DNA of 64,000 nt from UBA721 sp002705165. GTDB taxonomy: Bacteria > Planctomycetota > Planctomycetia > Pirellulales > Pirellulaceae. Shown piece after piece: positions 53,010 to 61,888 of this stretch. The stretch spans positions 2,046,001 through 2,110,000 of the forward strand of contig JBJLEF010000001.1 of assembly GCA_045565995.1 (NCBI GenBank), written 5' to 3'. Numbering within the stretch: position 1 is the first letter of the stretch; every line of letters starts with the position of its first letter. Made by a program: the position numbers and the translations under genes. A model generated the notes under the pieces. That model was given only the letters and a program-made list of their open reading frames with translations. It was not told where the DNA came from and did not search any database.

Positions 53010-54575
53010 ATGAGTGATTCGCAATCCGATACTAGTCGCCCATCACCGGAGCAGCCCTCCTCATTGTCCGGAAACCGTGGCGATCGCCGAGGTCCGTTGA
53101 ATCGTGCTTTGATTCGAGAGAAGAAGTCTGTGCGTAACGAATCGTCCGCTGAACGCGACTTTAAAGATACCGATGGCGAATATATTAATCGCCAGAGTAC
53201 CCATGAACCCTTGTCTTTAGCCGAGAAAATAACTCGGGAGCTTCAGCGGGGTGAAAAGCTAAGTGAGCAGATCGTCCATGCACCCGAGGCACAAACCGAT
53301 TTAGGACAACTCCAGAGAATGAGCATGTCTGAGTTGCTGGTCGAAGCAGAAAAAGCAGGCATTGAGGATGCCACAGGCTTAAAGCGTCAGGAATTGATCT
53401 TTTTGATTCTCAAGCGATTAGTCAAGACCAGCGGCTTAATGTTTGGAGTTGGTACGCTCGAAATCCTTCCCGATGGATTTGGGTTTTTGCGAAGTCCGGA
53501 CTATCACTATTTGTCTTGTCCCGATGATATCTACGTGTCTCCGAGTCAGATCCGACGTTTTAACTTGCAAACAGGCGTGACGGTTGCCGGTCAGATTCGC
53601 CCCCCTAAAGAGAACGAACGGTACTTCGCATTGTTGCGAGTTGAGTCGGTTAATAATCAGGATCCTTCGGACAATGTCAATCGTGTGCACTTCGATGATT
53701 TAACACCTCTTCATCCTTCCAAGCGAATGATGCTCGAACATGATCCCCGGGAACATTCGACCAGAGTGGTCGATATGGTGACACCGATTGGTTTTGGACA
53801 GCGAGGGTTGATCGTTAGTCCGCCGCGAACAGGTAAGACTGTTTTGCTGCAACAAATGGCGCGTGCTGTATTAACAAATTTTCCTGACGCTTACGTTATC
53901 ATGTTGTTGATTGATGAACGCCCAGAGGAAGTCACCGACATGGAACGTGAAGTCCGTGGTGAGAACTGTGAAGTCATCAGTTCGACATTTGATGAGCCCG
54001 CATCCCGACACGTTCAGGTTTCTGAAATGGTGATTGAAAAGGCTAAACGGATGGTCGAATGTGGTCGAGATGTAATTATCTTTCTCGATTCGATTACCCG
54101 TCTGGCAAGAGCCTGGAATTCAGAATGTCCGGCGTCCGGGAAAGTACTCACCGGTGGGATCGATGCTAATGCACTACAGTACCCCAAGCGATTCTTTGGG
54201 TCCGCTCGCAGTGTTGAAGAAGGAGGTTCTTTAACGATTCTGGCAACGGCATTAGTCGATACCGGTAGTCGTATGGATGACGTAATCTTTGAGGAGTTCA
54301 AAGGGACAGGGAATTTGGAGATTGTGCTGAGCCGAAAGATTATGGAGAAACGAATTTTTCCGACGATCGATATTAATGCTAGTGGAACGAGACGCGAAGA
54401 AATATTGCTTGACCCTGAAGAGCATCGTCGAATTTCGCTTACCAGACGCGCTCTCGCTGACCTGGATTCCGCAGAAGCGATGGAATTGTTGGTAAGGAAA
54501 GTCGCAACCTCGAATTCCAATGCAGAATTCCTGATGAGTATTAACCCGGAAGAATCTGAGTCAAAGCAATCATAA
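53010..54575 (+). CDS. rho: transcription termination factor Rho
   Basis: Hexameric RNA helicase. The frame extends 17 codons upstream, but ATG at 53010 (MSDSQSDTSRPSPEQ) follows the restored coaE stop by two bases and is the natural start, giving 521 residues. The first 105 residues are a charged, low-complexity extension absent from E. coli Rho. Next come the Rho N-terminal helical domain (MSMSELLVEAEKAGIED), the cold-shock RNA-binding domain (GFGFLRSPDYHYLSCPDDIYVS), then the ATPase: Walker A SPPRTGKTVLLQ, Walker B VIIFLDSITRLARAWN and the Q/R loop regions (FFGSARSVEEGGSLTI, FEEFKGTGN). ribH follows. Confidence 0.97.
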   Translation: MSDSQSDTSRPSPEQPSSLSGNRGDRRGPLNRALIREKKSVRNESSAERDFKDTDGEYINRQSTHEPLSLAEKITRELQRGEKLSEQIVHAPEAQTDLGQLQRMSMSELLVEAEKAGIEDATGLKRQELIFLILKRLVKTSGLMFGVGTLEILPDGFGFLRSPDYHYLSCPDDIYVSPSQIRRFNLQTGVTVAGQIRPPKENERYFALLRVESVNNQDPSDNVNRVHFDDLTPLHPSKRMMLEHDPREHSTRVVDMVTPIGFGQRGLIVSPPRTGKTVLLQQMARAVLTNFPDAYVIMLLIDERPEEVTDMEREVRGENCEVISSTFDEPASRHVQVSEMVIEKAKRMVECGRDVIIFLDSITRLARAWNSECPASGKVLTGGIDANALQYPKRFFGSARSVEEGGSLTILATALVDTGSRMDDVIFEEFKGTGNLEIVLSRKIMEKRIFPTIDINASGTRREEILLDPEEHRRISLTRRALADLDSAEAMELLVRKVATSNSNAEFLMSINPEESESKQS

Positions 54576-54607
54576 CGAGAGATTCAGCTAAGTGAAGGAG
54601 TGGTGGG

Positions 54608-55090
54608 ATGCCACAGACTTTTGAAAGTAAAACAGACAATGTTGATGGTAAATATGCCATTGTTGTTTCGCGCTATAATGAGAATATTACCCGGCGATTA
54701 CACGACGGTGCCATGGCAACATTGGTAGAGGCTGGAATCAATGAAGACGATATAGTTGTAGCCTGGGTCCCAGGCGCCTGGGAATTGCCAATTGTTGCTA
54801 AAGAGTTTGTCGCTTCACGGCAATATGCAGGCGTCATTTGCCTGGGAGCTGTTATCAAGGGGGAGACGACTCATGACTTATATATCAATACACAAGTCGC
54901 CAACAGCTTGGGGAATCTGAGCTTGGAGTATGAACTTCCGATAGGCTTTGGGTTGTTGACGTGTCAATCGATGGAACAGGCTATGAACCGTGCTGGTGGT
55001 ACGGTTGGAAATAAGGGCGAAGAAGCGGCCAAAGCTGTGTTGGAAACGTTAAGTGTCATGCGGCAGGTTGCCGACGCAAACAACGGATAA
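54608..55090 (+). CDS. ribH: 6,7-dimethyl-8-ribityllumazine synthase
   Basis: Condenses the pyrimidine and butanone phosphate precursors in riboflavin synthesis; 60-mer capsid-like or pentameric. Conserved blocks: VSRYNENITRRLHDGA, WVPGAWELPIVAKEF, GAVIKGETTHDLYI (catalytic His in the latter) and PIGFGLLTCQSMEQAMNRAG. Length 160 is normal. Start is the ATG after GGAG 8 bases upstream. nusB follows; this ribH-nusB order is widespread. Confidence 0.97.
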   Translation: MPQTFESKTDNVDGKYAIVVSRYNENITRRLHDGAMATLVEAGINEDDIVVAWVPGAWELPIVAKEFVASRQYAGVICLGAVIKGETTHDLYINTQVANSLGNLSLEYELPIGFGLLTCQSMEQAMNRAGGTVGNKGEEAAKAVLETLSVMRQVADANNG

Positions 55091-55133
55091 TACACTCATT
55101 AATCTTTCGCGCTGGCGAAAAAGGAAGACAAGC

Positions 55134-55604
55134 ATGTTTGAGCATGATGAAGATAACGAGCCATTAAGTGGTCGTAGTTTGGCTCGGGAAATCGTTGTTC
55201 AGGTTCTTTTTGAAGATGATTTGAATCCGGATGGTGATCCCAGCCTGGCAGATCAATTCATAGTCAAACGGCTGCAGGGGGTATCTGACGGATTAGCAGA
55301 ATTTACCAAAGAGATGATTGGTGAACTGCGGCAATCTAGATCTCTTGTGGACTCTATTCTGGAAGAGAGCTCCGAAAATTGGACGTTGTCCCGAATGGCA
55401 CCAACCGATAGGAATATTTTGCGTCTGGGGGTGTATGAATTAACCCAGACAGATACGCCGGGACCGGTTGTTATTCACGAAGCGGTGGAACTGGCAAAAC
55501 GTTTTGGTACAGGCGATTCACCACGGTTTGTAAACGGTGTGTTGGACCGCATCTTTGGTGGTGATAGTAGTGTTGATAGCAGTGATGATAGCAGTGATGA
55601 TTAG
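55134..55604 (+). CDS. nusB: transcription antitermination factor NusB
   Basis: RNA-binding protein of rRNA antitermination with NusE. The frame opens at 55053 inside ribH, but ATG at 55134 follows AAGGAAG by seven bases, so I use it; 156 residues. Visible family parts: RSLAREIVVQVLFEDDLNP, IVKRLQGVSDG, WTLSRMAPTDRNILRLGVYEL, VVIHEAVELAKRFGTGDSPRFVNGVLDRI. The end is a short Ser/Asp repeat (DSSVDSSDDSSDD) encoded by GATAGCAGTGAT units. It ends with a 4-base overlap with the ftsY stop on the other strand. Confidence 0.96.
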   Translation: MFEHDEDNEPLSGRSLAREIVVQVLFEDDLNPDGDPSLADQFIVKRLQGVSDGLAEFTKEMIGELRQSRSLVDSILEESSENWTLSRMAPTDRNILRLGVYELTQTDTPGPVVIHEAVELAKRFGTGDSPRFVNGVLDRIFGGDSSVDSSDDSSDD

Positions 55605-56659
55605 CTGATCACTTCCTGCTCGATTAATCCACTGACAAAGGCATCAGCGTCGAATTGAGCCAAGTCTTCGGCCTGTTCACCCTGACCCACAAAAAGAACA
55701 GGGATCTCGAATTCTTGTCGAATGGGTAGGATCACGCCACCCTTCGCTGTTCCATCAAGTTTACTAAGGATGATTCCGGTACAGTTGGCTGCTTCGGAGA
55801 ATCCTTTAGCCTGACTAACCCCGTTTTGTCCGGCCGTCGCATCGAGGACGAGGAAGACTTCATGAGGAGCAGCTGGTATCTGCTTGTTCATGACGCGGAA
55901 TATTTTCTCGAGCTGTTTCATCAGGTTCGTTTGAGTCTGTAAACGACCTGCGGTATCGACGATACAAACATCAGCATCCTGTTCAATGGCGGTTGCGACG
56001 GTGCGGTGAGCGACGCTGGCAGGGTCGGTGTTAGCCTCCCCAGTTACAATGTCTGCACCAAGTCGATCGGCCCAGATGATGAGTTGTTCAACGGCAGCAG
56101 CGCGGAAAGTATCCGCCGCCCCAAGGACGACCTTCTTGCCCTGATTCTGGAAGTAGTGGGTGAGTTTGGCAATCGAAGTCGTCTTGCCGGACCCATTCAC
56201 GCCGACAACGAGTATGACAGTGGGGCCGGATTCGGCATAGCGAACTGGCTGGATAGGTTGAGCAAGTATCGTTTTTAGGTGGTTGCGGATTTCATCGAGC
56301 GCCTGCTCAAACTGGATGACTCGTCCGGAAAAATTTTCCTCGATATTGTCGCGGATTGCAGCGGCCGGTTTCGCCCCCATATCTGTTTTGACTAGTATGG
56401 CGAAGAGTCGGCCGAGGAATTCGTCGTCGACAAGCTGCCCTTCGGATTTGAAAATATCCCGTATGTCCGTGTGTAAGACATCTCGGGTTTTCTTGAGCCC
56501 CTGGCGAACTCGACTCCACAGAGAACCGGCGGTGGAATGATTAGCTGGAGTGTTGGCTGCAACAGCATCAATCGAAGCTTCGTCCCCACTGGAACTCGCA
56601 TCTTTGGCAGCGTCTTTTGGCTGCTGCTCTTCCTTCTTCGATTTCTTGAAGAATGCCAT
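55601..56659 (-). CDS. ftsY: signal recognition particle receptor FtsY
   Basis: SRP GTPase at the inner membrane that receives ribosomes translating membrane proteins. The NG domain has G1 GVNGSGKTTSIAKLTHYF, DTFRAAAVEQL, DTAGRLQTQTNLM (G3) and LSKLDGTAKGG (G4). The first 60 residues are a charged, alanine-rich A-domain, shorter than in E. coli. Length 352. It starts MAFFKKSKKEEQQ. Convergent with nusB. Confidence 0.97.
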   Translation of the reverse strand: MAFFKKSKKEEQQPKDAAKDASSSGDEASIDAVAANTPANHSTAGSLWSRVRQGLKKTRDVLHTDIRDIFKSEGQLVDDEFLGRLFAILVKTDMGAKPAAAIRDNIEENFSGRVIQFEQALDEIRNHLKTILAQPIQPVRYAESGPTVILVVGVNGSGKTTSIAKLTHYFQNQGKKVVLGAADTFRAAAVEQLIIWADRLGADIVTGEANTDPASVAHRTVATAIEQDADVCIVDTAGRLQTQTNLMKQLEKIFRVMNKQIPAAPHEVFLVLDATAGQNGVSQAKGFSEAANCTGIILSKLDGTAKGGVILPIRQEFEIPVLFVGQGEQAEDLAQFDADAFVSGLIEQEVIS

Positions 56660-57141
56660 CTGAATTTTTCTCGTTCTAAAGTGGCTGATGAGTAAACGAT
56701 TTCAAAATAGTTGATTGATTCTCAGTATATCACTATCAACCGTCGGGCAAAGGTAGGGAGTTTACTCAATTGAGCACCTCAAAATATGCATTGCGTAATC
56801 TAAGTGTTGATTGATGAAGTAAGTAAATTAGCCCGCAAAGTTTACCAGGTTTAACCAGATTTACACGGGTTGGTTGTCTTGGTTGATCTAATCCGCAAAG
56901 CTTATCGCCCCAAACGGAATAATTGTCATTTCACTCACAAAGTTATTGAATTGCACTTAATTAATCTTCTGTAAAGCTCCGAAAAGATGGTTGTGTAGCA
57001 AAAAGTACATTTTGCCTGTTTGTATTTATGGATGAATACCAGGTATTAGTTGTGGGAAATTTAAGGCTTTGATTTGTTCTTTGAGCAAGTGAGGCGGGCC
57101 AAGTGTTTCCTAGATAAAAGTTTTATGGAGGATATTGGGAA
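56660..57141. other. 482-base divergent region between ftsY and the first porin
   Basis: No gene is supported. A 14-base element CCGCAAAG(T/C)TTA(C/T)C occurs twice, near 56833 and 56891, 59 bases apart, a possible operator pair. A strong ribosome binding site (GGAGG) lies 12 bases before the 57142 start. I could not assign the promoter. Confidence 0.4.
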
Positions 57142-58263
57142 ATGAAACTCAGTAAGTATGCACTACTGGGCGCTTTTGCATTCGCTGTTATGACAGGCGG
57201 CGTTTCAGCCGACGAATTGCAGCAGCCCGTACTAGAGCCAATCGCTTACACTTTGCAGGATGCTGCCGATTCACCATCGGATGATGGTACTTGGAGTCTC
57301 TTCAAGCGTGATGGCGAAGGCCTTGAAATTTCTGGTTGGACTCAAGTTGGTTACCATGACGGTTCCGACGGTCTGTTCAACTCTGCCGCTAATGCTAAGT
57401 CTGTTGGCGTAGAACAGCTTTGGTTTGCTTTCGATAAAGCATCCGATTCTGACGCTGAAGGATTTGGTCTTGGATACCACTTTGACCTTACTTATGGTCG
57501 TCATGCGGAAAACACCAATGCTTTTGGTAACCCAAATGCGGGTGCTGCCGGCGATTGGGATACTGAAGCGGATGACTGGGCAATGCCACAGTTGTACTTG
57601 ACCGGTCACCTTGGTGATTGGGACATTACGCTTGGTAAGTTCTATACTTTAGTTGGTTACGAAGTTGTTCAAGCGAATGGTAACTTCTTCTACAGCCATG
57701 CTAAAACGATGAACAATAGTGAGCCATTTACTCATACTGGTATTCTCGCTAGTAAAACGACTGAAACTGGTTTGGATCTGACTGTCGGTTGGTCTGCTGG
57801 TTGGGATACAGGTTTTGATTCCAACGGTTCAAACGGTATTCTCGCTCTGGGTAAATCTTTAGGCGATAACATCGGTTTGAATTACGTCACGACTTTCGGT
57901 GACATTTCTGAGACAGAGAATGGATATACTCACAGTATCGTGATGGATATTACTCTGGGTGAACGTATGTCATACGTATTCCAGACTGATTACATCGATA
58001 CCAATGAACGTTACAATATTGGCGTGAACCAATATGTGTTCTACACTGTTTCTGATGATGTTGCTGTCGGTGCTCGTCTGGAATGGTGGAGAAACGGTTC
58101 TACTCCAGGACAGGATAGTGAGTATTCTGTGACAACTGGTATTAACTGGCGACCACAGTCCAGTTTTGACCTTGTTATTCGTCCAGAAATTCGAATTGAC
58201 TGGGATGACACCAGTGTAGACACAGAAACTATTTTCGGTGTCGATGCTATCTTAAGCTACTAA
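57142..58263 (+). CDS. outer-membrane beta-barrel porin-like protein 1 (BBP2/OmpL type)
   Basis: Signal peptide MKLSKYALLGAFAFAVMTGGVSADE with cleavage after ASA/VSA-type site, then a barrel of alternating strands rich in Gly, Asp, Trp and Tyr and a C-terminal strand ending in DAILSY, an aromatic residue as in outer-membrane porins. Conserved block FFYSHAKTMNNSEPFTHTGIL (around 190) and WDITLGKFYTLVGYE match the putative beta-barrel porin-2 family as I know it. 373 residues. Substrate unknown. A strong terminator follows. A paralogue lies just downstream and amt/glnB beyond, so a link to nitrogen nutrients is possible. Confidence 0.8.
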   Translation: MKLSKYALLGAFAFAVMTGGVSADELQQPVLEPIAYTLQDAADSPSDDGTWSLFKRDGEGLEISGWTQVGYHDGSDGLFNSAANAKSVGVEQLWFAFDKASDSDAEGFGLGYHFDLTYGRHAENTNAFGNPNAGAAGDWDTEADDWAMPQLYLTGHLGDWDITLGKFYTLVGYEVVQANGNFFYSHAKTMNNSEPFTHTGILASKTTETGLDLTVGWSAGWDTGFDSNGSNGILALGKSLGDNIGLNYVTTFGDISETENGYTHSIVMDITLGERMSYVFQTDYIDTNERYNIGVNQYVFYTVSDDVAVGARLEWWRNGSTPGQDSEYSVTTGINWRPQSSFDLVIRPEIRIDWDDTSVDTETIFGVDAILSY

Positions 58264-58290
58264 GCTACAAAGATAATCTCACAACTAAGA

Positions 58291-58323
58291 AACCACCGGT
58301 TCTTACGGACCGGTGGTTTTTTG
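58291..58323 (+). terminator. Rho-independent terminator after porin-like gene 1
   Basis: ACCACCGGT, eight-base loop, ACCGGTGGT, then TTTTTT. A perfect 9-bp stem with a strong T run, 28 bases after the stop. Confidence 0.93.
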
Positions 58324-58490
58324 TGTTTAAATTTGGATGCTTCAGCTCGGGTCTTAGATTGAAGCCTTTCCGGTCAGAGTCGTTCATCGGAGGAAAACTA
58401 CGGAGAGCGTATAAATAAACTGGGAAAAGCTGGATGAAATGAAGTGTGCGGACGATTCCGTATGACGAGTATCAAAAGATTTCTGCTTGG

Positions 58491-59720
58491 ATGTTTTCTC
58501 CGATGTACCAAAAACTCATATTGTCACTTTGTTTTTCAGTAAGCACCTTGTTTGGTGCTTTTCCGCCGCATACTGTTGCCAAAGAACTGGGGGATACCGC
58601 TGCACTCGTTCAGCCTTCATGGTTACATAGTGTGTCGGTGAACTTAGATGAGTTAGAGGATCACGCCGAAGAAGGCAAACCAACGGTTGTAGGTGAACGT
58701 GAGATTCTTGGAGAACGATTCGGATTACTCTACAGATTGCGCAACCGAGAAAGCAGTTCCTGGAATCTTCAACCAAAATTTAGTGGTTGGACTTCAGTCG
58801 GTTTTCACGATCAAAACAATGGGCTTTTTAACAATCATGCGCATGGCGTCAATTTGCATCAGTTGTGGATGACGATCGAAAGTGCTCCAGTTGGTGAGAA
58901 TGGACAGAAGCCAGTGATCGGATATCGGGCTGATGTGGTTTATGGAGTGGATGGGCCTGAGACGCAGGCATTTGGTAACCCCCCAGGTACCTGGGACTTT
59001 CAAAATAACTGGGAAGATGGAAAGAATGGCTGGGCCATGCCCCAACTGTATCTACACGGCACGGTAGGTAAGTTTAATTATAAGTTAGGGCATTTTTTCA
59101 CCCCGGTAGGTTACGAAACAGTGACGGCTCCTAATAACTTCTTCTACAGCCATGCACAAACGATGTTCAATAGTGAACCGTTTACTCATACAGGTATCTT
59201 GACCGAATTTACAACCGAGAACGCGGCCACCGTTTATCTGGGTTGGTCCTTAGGTTGGGATTCTGGTTTTGCACAGTCTGAAGATGGAAATAATGGAATC
59301 GTCGGTGTTGCCAAGAACCTTACTGAAGATATTGCTATGACCTACATGAGCACCTTTGGAAACCTCGGCTGGCGTGGAGAAGGGTATTCGCACAGTATCG
59401 TGCTCGATTTAGCTTTGACTGAAAATCTGACATACGTGTTACAAAGTGATTATGTAAATACCAGTAGTGTTTCAGATCCGGGCGATGATATAGGACTTAA
59501 TAATTATCTGATTTACAGGATCGATGATTGTTTGAGTCTTGGTACCCGATTTGAATGGTGGCGAGACAATTCGACTTCAAAGAACTCTTTTACTGTTGGG
59601 GCCAACTGGCGACCAGGCAAAGGCCTGTTTTTATTAAGACCAGAGATCCGATCGGACTGGATTCCTGCAACAGATTATTCAGAAACAGCATTTGGAATCG
59701 ATGCGATTGTTGAATTCTAA
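58491..59720 (+). CDS. outer-membrane beta-barrel porin-like protein 2
   Basis: The frame opens with GTG at 58446, but MFSPMYQKLILSLCFSVSTL at 58491 (or the ATG at 58503) gives the signal peptide and is the likelier start, about 409 residues. It is a paralogue of the upstream protein: NFFYSHAQTMFNSEPFTHTGIL and FKYKLGHFFTPVGYE-like NYKLGHFFTPVGYE are shared, and it ends GIDAIVEF with a terminal Phe, as outer-membrane barrels do. Substrate unknown. It has its own leader region after the terminator of gene 1. The N-terminal 80 residues before the barrel differ from the paralogue. Confidence 0.78.
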   Translation: MFSPMYQKLILSLCFSVSTLFGAFPPHTVAKELGDTAALVQPSWLHSVSVNLDELEDHAEEGKPTVVGEREILGERFGLLYRLRNRESSSWNLQPKFSGWTSVGFHDQNNGLFNNHAHGVNLHQLWMTIESAPVGENGQKPVIGYRADVVYGVDGPETQAFGNPPGTWDFQNNWEDGKNGWAMPQLYLHGTVGKFNYKLGHFFTPVGYETVTAPNNFFYSHAQTMFNSEPFTHTGILTEFTTENAATVYLGWSLGWDSGFAQSEDGNNGIVGVAKNLTEDIAMTYMSTFGNLGWRGEGYSHSIVLDLALTENLTYVLQSDYVNTSSVSDPGDDIGLNNYLIYRIDDCLSLGTRFEWWRDNSTSKNSFTVGANWRPGKGLFLLRPEIRSDWIPATDYSETAFGIDAIVEF

Positions 59721-59765
59721 GCTCTTCTGATATCCAAAGGGGCGTTTGATACCGGCTTAGAATCA

Positions 59766-59784
59766 GTGCATGCAATATGCGCAC
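59766..59784. promoter_or_regulatory. candidate NtrC-type upstream activator site for amt
   Basis: GTGCATGCAATATGCGCAC, with GTGC/GCAC ends. A 17-base TGCA...GCA core resembles the NtrC site TGCACC-N5-GGTGCA only in its outer bases. It lies about 160 bases upstream of the sigma-54 promoter, a normal enhancer distance. Weak by sequence. Confidence 0.35.
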
Positions 59785-59935
59785 GCTGCCTACTTCTTGA
59801 ACAGTCAGTTAACTTCTTGTTATTGACAATAAATTAATCCTAAGTTTTGTGCGGTGAAAAACCGTCTTTGAACTCCTTGTATTTAGTGTTTCCTGACGTT
59901 CCGGTGATTTTTGCTCCTTCTTTGAGAGCCACTTT

Positions 59936-59951
59936 TGGCACGGTTCTTGCA
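59936..59951 (+). promoter_or_regulatory. sigma-54 promoter of amt
   Basis: TGGCACGGTTCTTGCA matches the sigma-54 consensus TGGCACG-N4-TTGCW at every conserved position, with GG (-24) and GC (-12) correctly spaced. The start point would be near 59962, about 160 bases before the amt start at 60125. It implies control by a nitrogen-responsive activator (NtrC-like) not in this window. Confidence 0.88.
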
Positions 59952-60124
59952 TTACTTATCTATCGAGCCTTATTTGCATTGTTCTTGTGCAGATTGGCTT
60001 TAGGTATCCATGGAAGGCGGCTCGACGGAGCCAAATACCTAAAACCGGCTCACTTCAAGTCATTCAATTCGTTGGAAGATTACCAACAGAAACAAAAATC
60101 CATTTGGAATCGGGAGTTAATATC

Positions 60125-61582
60125 ATGTTGTCTCTGAGATTAAATCAGAGTTGGCTTAGCAAAATGTTGAGTTTGCTAGCATTGATGATTGGTACGAGCG
60201 TGTTCGTACCAACAGCGCAGGCCTTTCAGGAAGAAGAGCCTGCTGCTGCGGAACAAGTAGTAGCGGCGGAAGAATCCACTACAGAGATGGAAGAAGTGGG
60301 ATCTCTAGATAGTGAAGCTGAGTCAACAGCTGATGAACCAGCTTATTACGATAAGGCAGAATCTAATTATATAACCAATACATTGTTCATGATGGTATGT
60401 GCAGTTTTGGTTATTCTAATGCAGCCGGGCTTCGCACTACTTGAAGTTGGCTTAAATGCTAAGAAAAATACCGTCAATATTCTTTTTAAGAATGTGATGG
60501 ACCTTTCAGTAGGCGTACTGCTTTATTTCTTCATTGGTTGGGGAATTATGTACCCCGGTGAAGTAGACTATTTCGCTTTTGCCGGGTTTGGAGTGGCTGC
60601 TGATGCTACAGACGCGGGAGCTTTAGACTATGGTTTTAGTAACTCGGTTGATTTTCTCTTCCAGGTAGCTTTTGCAGCCACCGCAGCGACGATTGTTTCG
60701 GGGGCTGTTGCTGGTCGCATGAAATTCGGTGCGTACTTAACCTTCAGTGCTCTGTTAACCGGTTTAATTTACCCCATCAGTGGTGCTTGGAAATGGGGCG
60801 GAGGCTTCCTTGACCAGGCTGGCTTTCAGGACTTCGCTGGATCCGTAGTGGTACATGCGGTTGGAGGTTTCGCTGGTCTTGCCGGAGCTATCGCGCTTGG
60901 CCCTCGTTTAGGCCGTTTCAACGACGGTAAATCGACACCACTGCCGGGCCAGAATATAACCTATGCGGCCATCGGCGTCTTCCTTTTGTGGGTGGGATGG
61001 TATGGATTCAATCCAGGTAGCCAGCTCACCTATGGTGGCTTAGAAGAGGCTAATGCGACCACATATATTGCGTTGACCACAACACTTGCAGCCGCCGCTG
61101 GTGCTGTAACGGCTATGTTGCTTGCTTGGTTTGCTTTCGGCAAGCCAGATGTAACCATGGCATTGAATGGTGTGCTTGCCGGTCTTGTTTCGATTACGGC
61201 TAACTGCGATCAGGTCACCACTACTTCAGCCCTGATGATTGGGCTTGTTGGTGGCGTTTTGGTTGTTGCCGGTATCGTGTTGCTCGACAAGCTAAAGATT
61301 GATGACCCAGTAGGGGCATGGCCAGTTCACGGTCTTTGCGGTATCTGGGGAGGGATTGCGACAGGTCTGTTCGGAACTGGCAGTGATCTTGCTCGCGGAG
61401 AGTATATTTGGGTTCAGTTTTACTCAACCGTCATCATCTGTGTTTGGGCTTTTGTAACCATGTATGCACTGTTCATGCTCCTTAAGGCAGCAGGCATGCT
61501 ACGGGTGTCACGTGAAGAAGAAGAAATGGGACTGGACTTGTCAGAGCACGGTATGCGTGCTTACGGCGATAACCTGTCCTAA
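60125..61582 (+). CDS. amt: ammonium transporter Amt
   Basis: Trimeric ammonium channel. The frame opens at 59987; the ATG at 60125 begins a signal-peptide-like sequence (MLSLRLNQSWLSKMLSLLALMIGTSVFVPTAQAF), giving 485 residues. Residues 35-80 of the mature end are acidic and low in complexity, then 11 helices with NTLFMMVCAVLVILMQPGFALLEVG, FQVAFAATAATIVSGAVAGRM, VVHAVGGFAGLAGAI (first pore His) and WPVHGLCGIWGGIATGLFG (second pore His). A sigma-54 promoter precedes and glnB follows, the usual amt-glnB pair. Confidence 0.95.
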   Translation: MLSLRLNQSWLSKMLSLLALMIGTSVFVPTAQAFQEEEPAAAEQVVAAEESTTEMEEVGSLDSEAESTADEPAYYDKAESNYITNTLFMMVCAVLVILMQPGFALLEVGLNAKKNTVNILFKNVMDLSVGVLLYFFIGWGIMYPGEVDYFAFAGFGVAADATDAGALDYGFSNSVDFLFQVAFAATAATIVSGAVAGRMKFGAYLTFSALLTGLIYPISGAWKWGGGFLDQAGFQDFAGSVVVHAVGGFAGLAGAIALGPRLGRFNDGKSTPLPGQNITYAAIGVFLLWVGWYGFNPGSQLTYGGLEEANATTYIALTTTLAAAAGAVTAMLLAWFAFGKPDVTMALNGVLAGLVSITANCDQVTTTSALMIGLVGGVLVVAGIVLLDKLKIDDPVGAWPVHGLCGIWGGIATGLFGTGSDLARGEYIWVQFYSTVIICVWAFVTMYALFMLLKAAGMLRVSREEEEMGLDLSEHGMRAYGDNLS

Positions 61583-61722
61583 ACAGAAGCATGGCCTGGT
61601 AGGACCTGAGGTGATTCGAAACACGAGTAGTTAGTGTTTAACCGCCAGCAGGGACAAAATTGGCTCACCTTGAGTTTTACCGGGTTACGGATTGGTTCTC
61701 GATCCGAGAGGATACCCCAAAT

Positions 61723-61759
61723 GGTTCTGGATAAGTAACCGCCTTGCTTATCCAGAGCC
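61723..61759. repeat. inverted repeat between amt and glnB
   Basis: GGTTCTGGATAAG, an 11-base loop, CTTATCCAGAGCC: a 13-bp stem with one G-U pair, 145 bases after amt and about 130 before glnB. There is no T run, so it is not a simple terminator; an antiterminator partner or mRNA-stabilising stem is possible. Confidence 0.6.
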
Positions 61760-61789
61760 GGGGTACCACTCTTATGCTTCTCAGTTCAA

Positions 61790-61829
61790 GGAGAATGGTT
61801 TCCTAACCCGAAACCGTTCTCCTTTTTTT
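61790..61829 (+). terminator. Rho-independent terminator between amt and glnB
   Basis: GGAGAATGGTTTC, a seven-base loop, GAAACCGTTCTCC (13-bp stem with one G-U pair), then TTTTTTT. It is a strong terminator 208 bases after amt and only about 60 bases before glnB, so it may act as an attenuator. Confidence 0.88.
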
Positions 61830-61888
61830 ATTCGCTCGAGACTATTACAATACTGAAAACAACCGTCGTTCATTTGCCGATTGAAATC

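Larger units (their letters stand above)
59721..60124. other. 404-base control region of amt
   Basis: Holds the sigma-54 promoter (59936-59951) and a candidate activator site (59766-59784). The amt frame is open from 59987, but the extra 46 codons have no signal-peptide character, so I treat 59987-60124 as an mRNA leader. Confidence 0.7.
61583..61888. other. 306-base gap between amt and glnB
   Basis: Holds two hairpins: an inverted repeat at 61723-61759 and a terminator at 61790-61829. No sigma-54 promoter was found between the terminator and glnB. glnB expression therefore depends on read-through or on a promoter I cannot see. Confidence 0.6.

Noticed and set aside
59987..60124. 46-codon N-terminal extension of Amt
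   Set aside because: The real protein begins with a signal-peptide-like sequence at 60125; the extension is not hydrophobic and lies right behind the sigma-54 start point.
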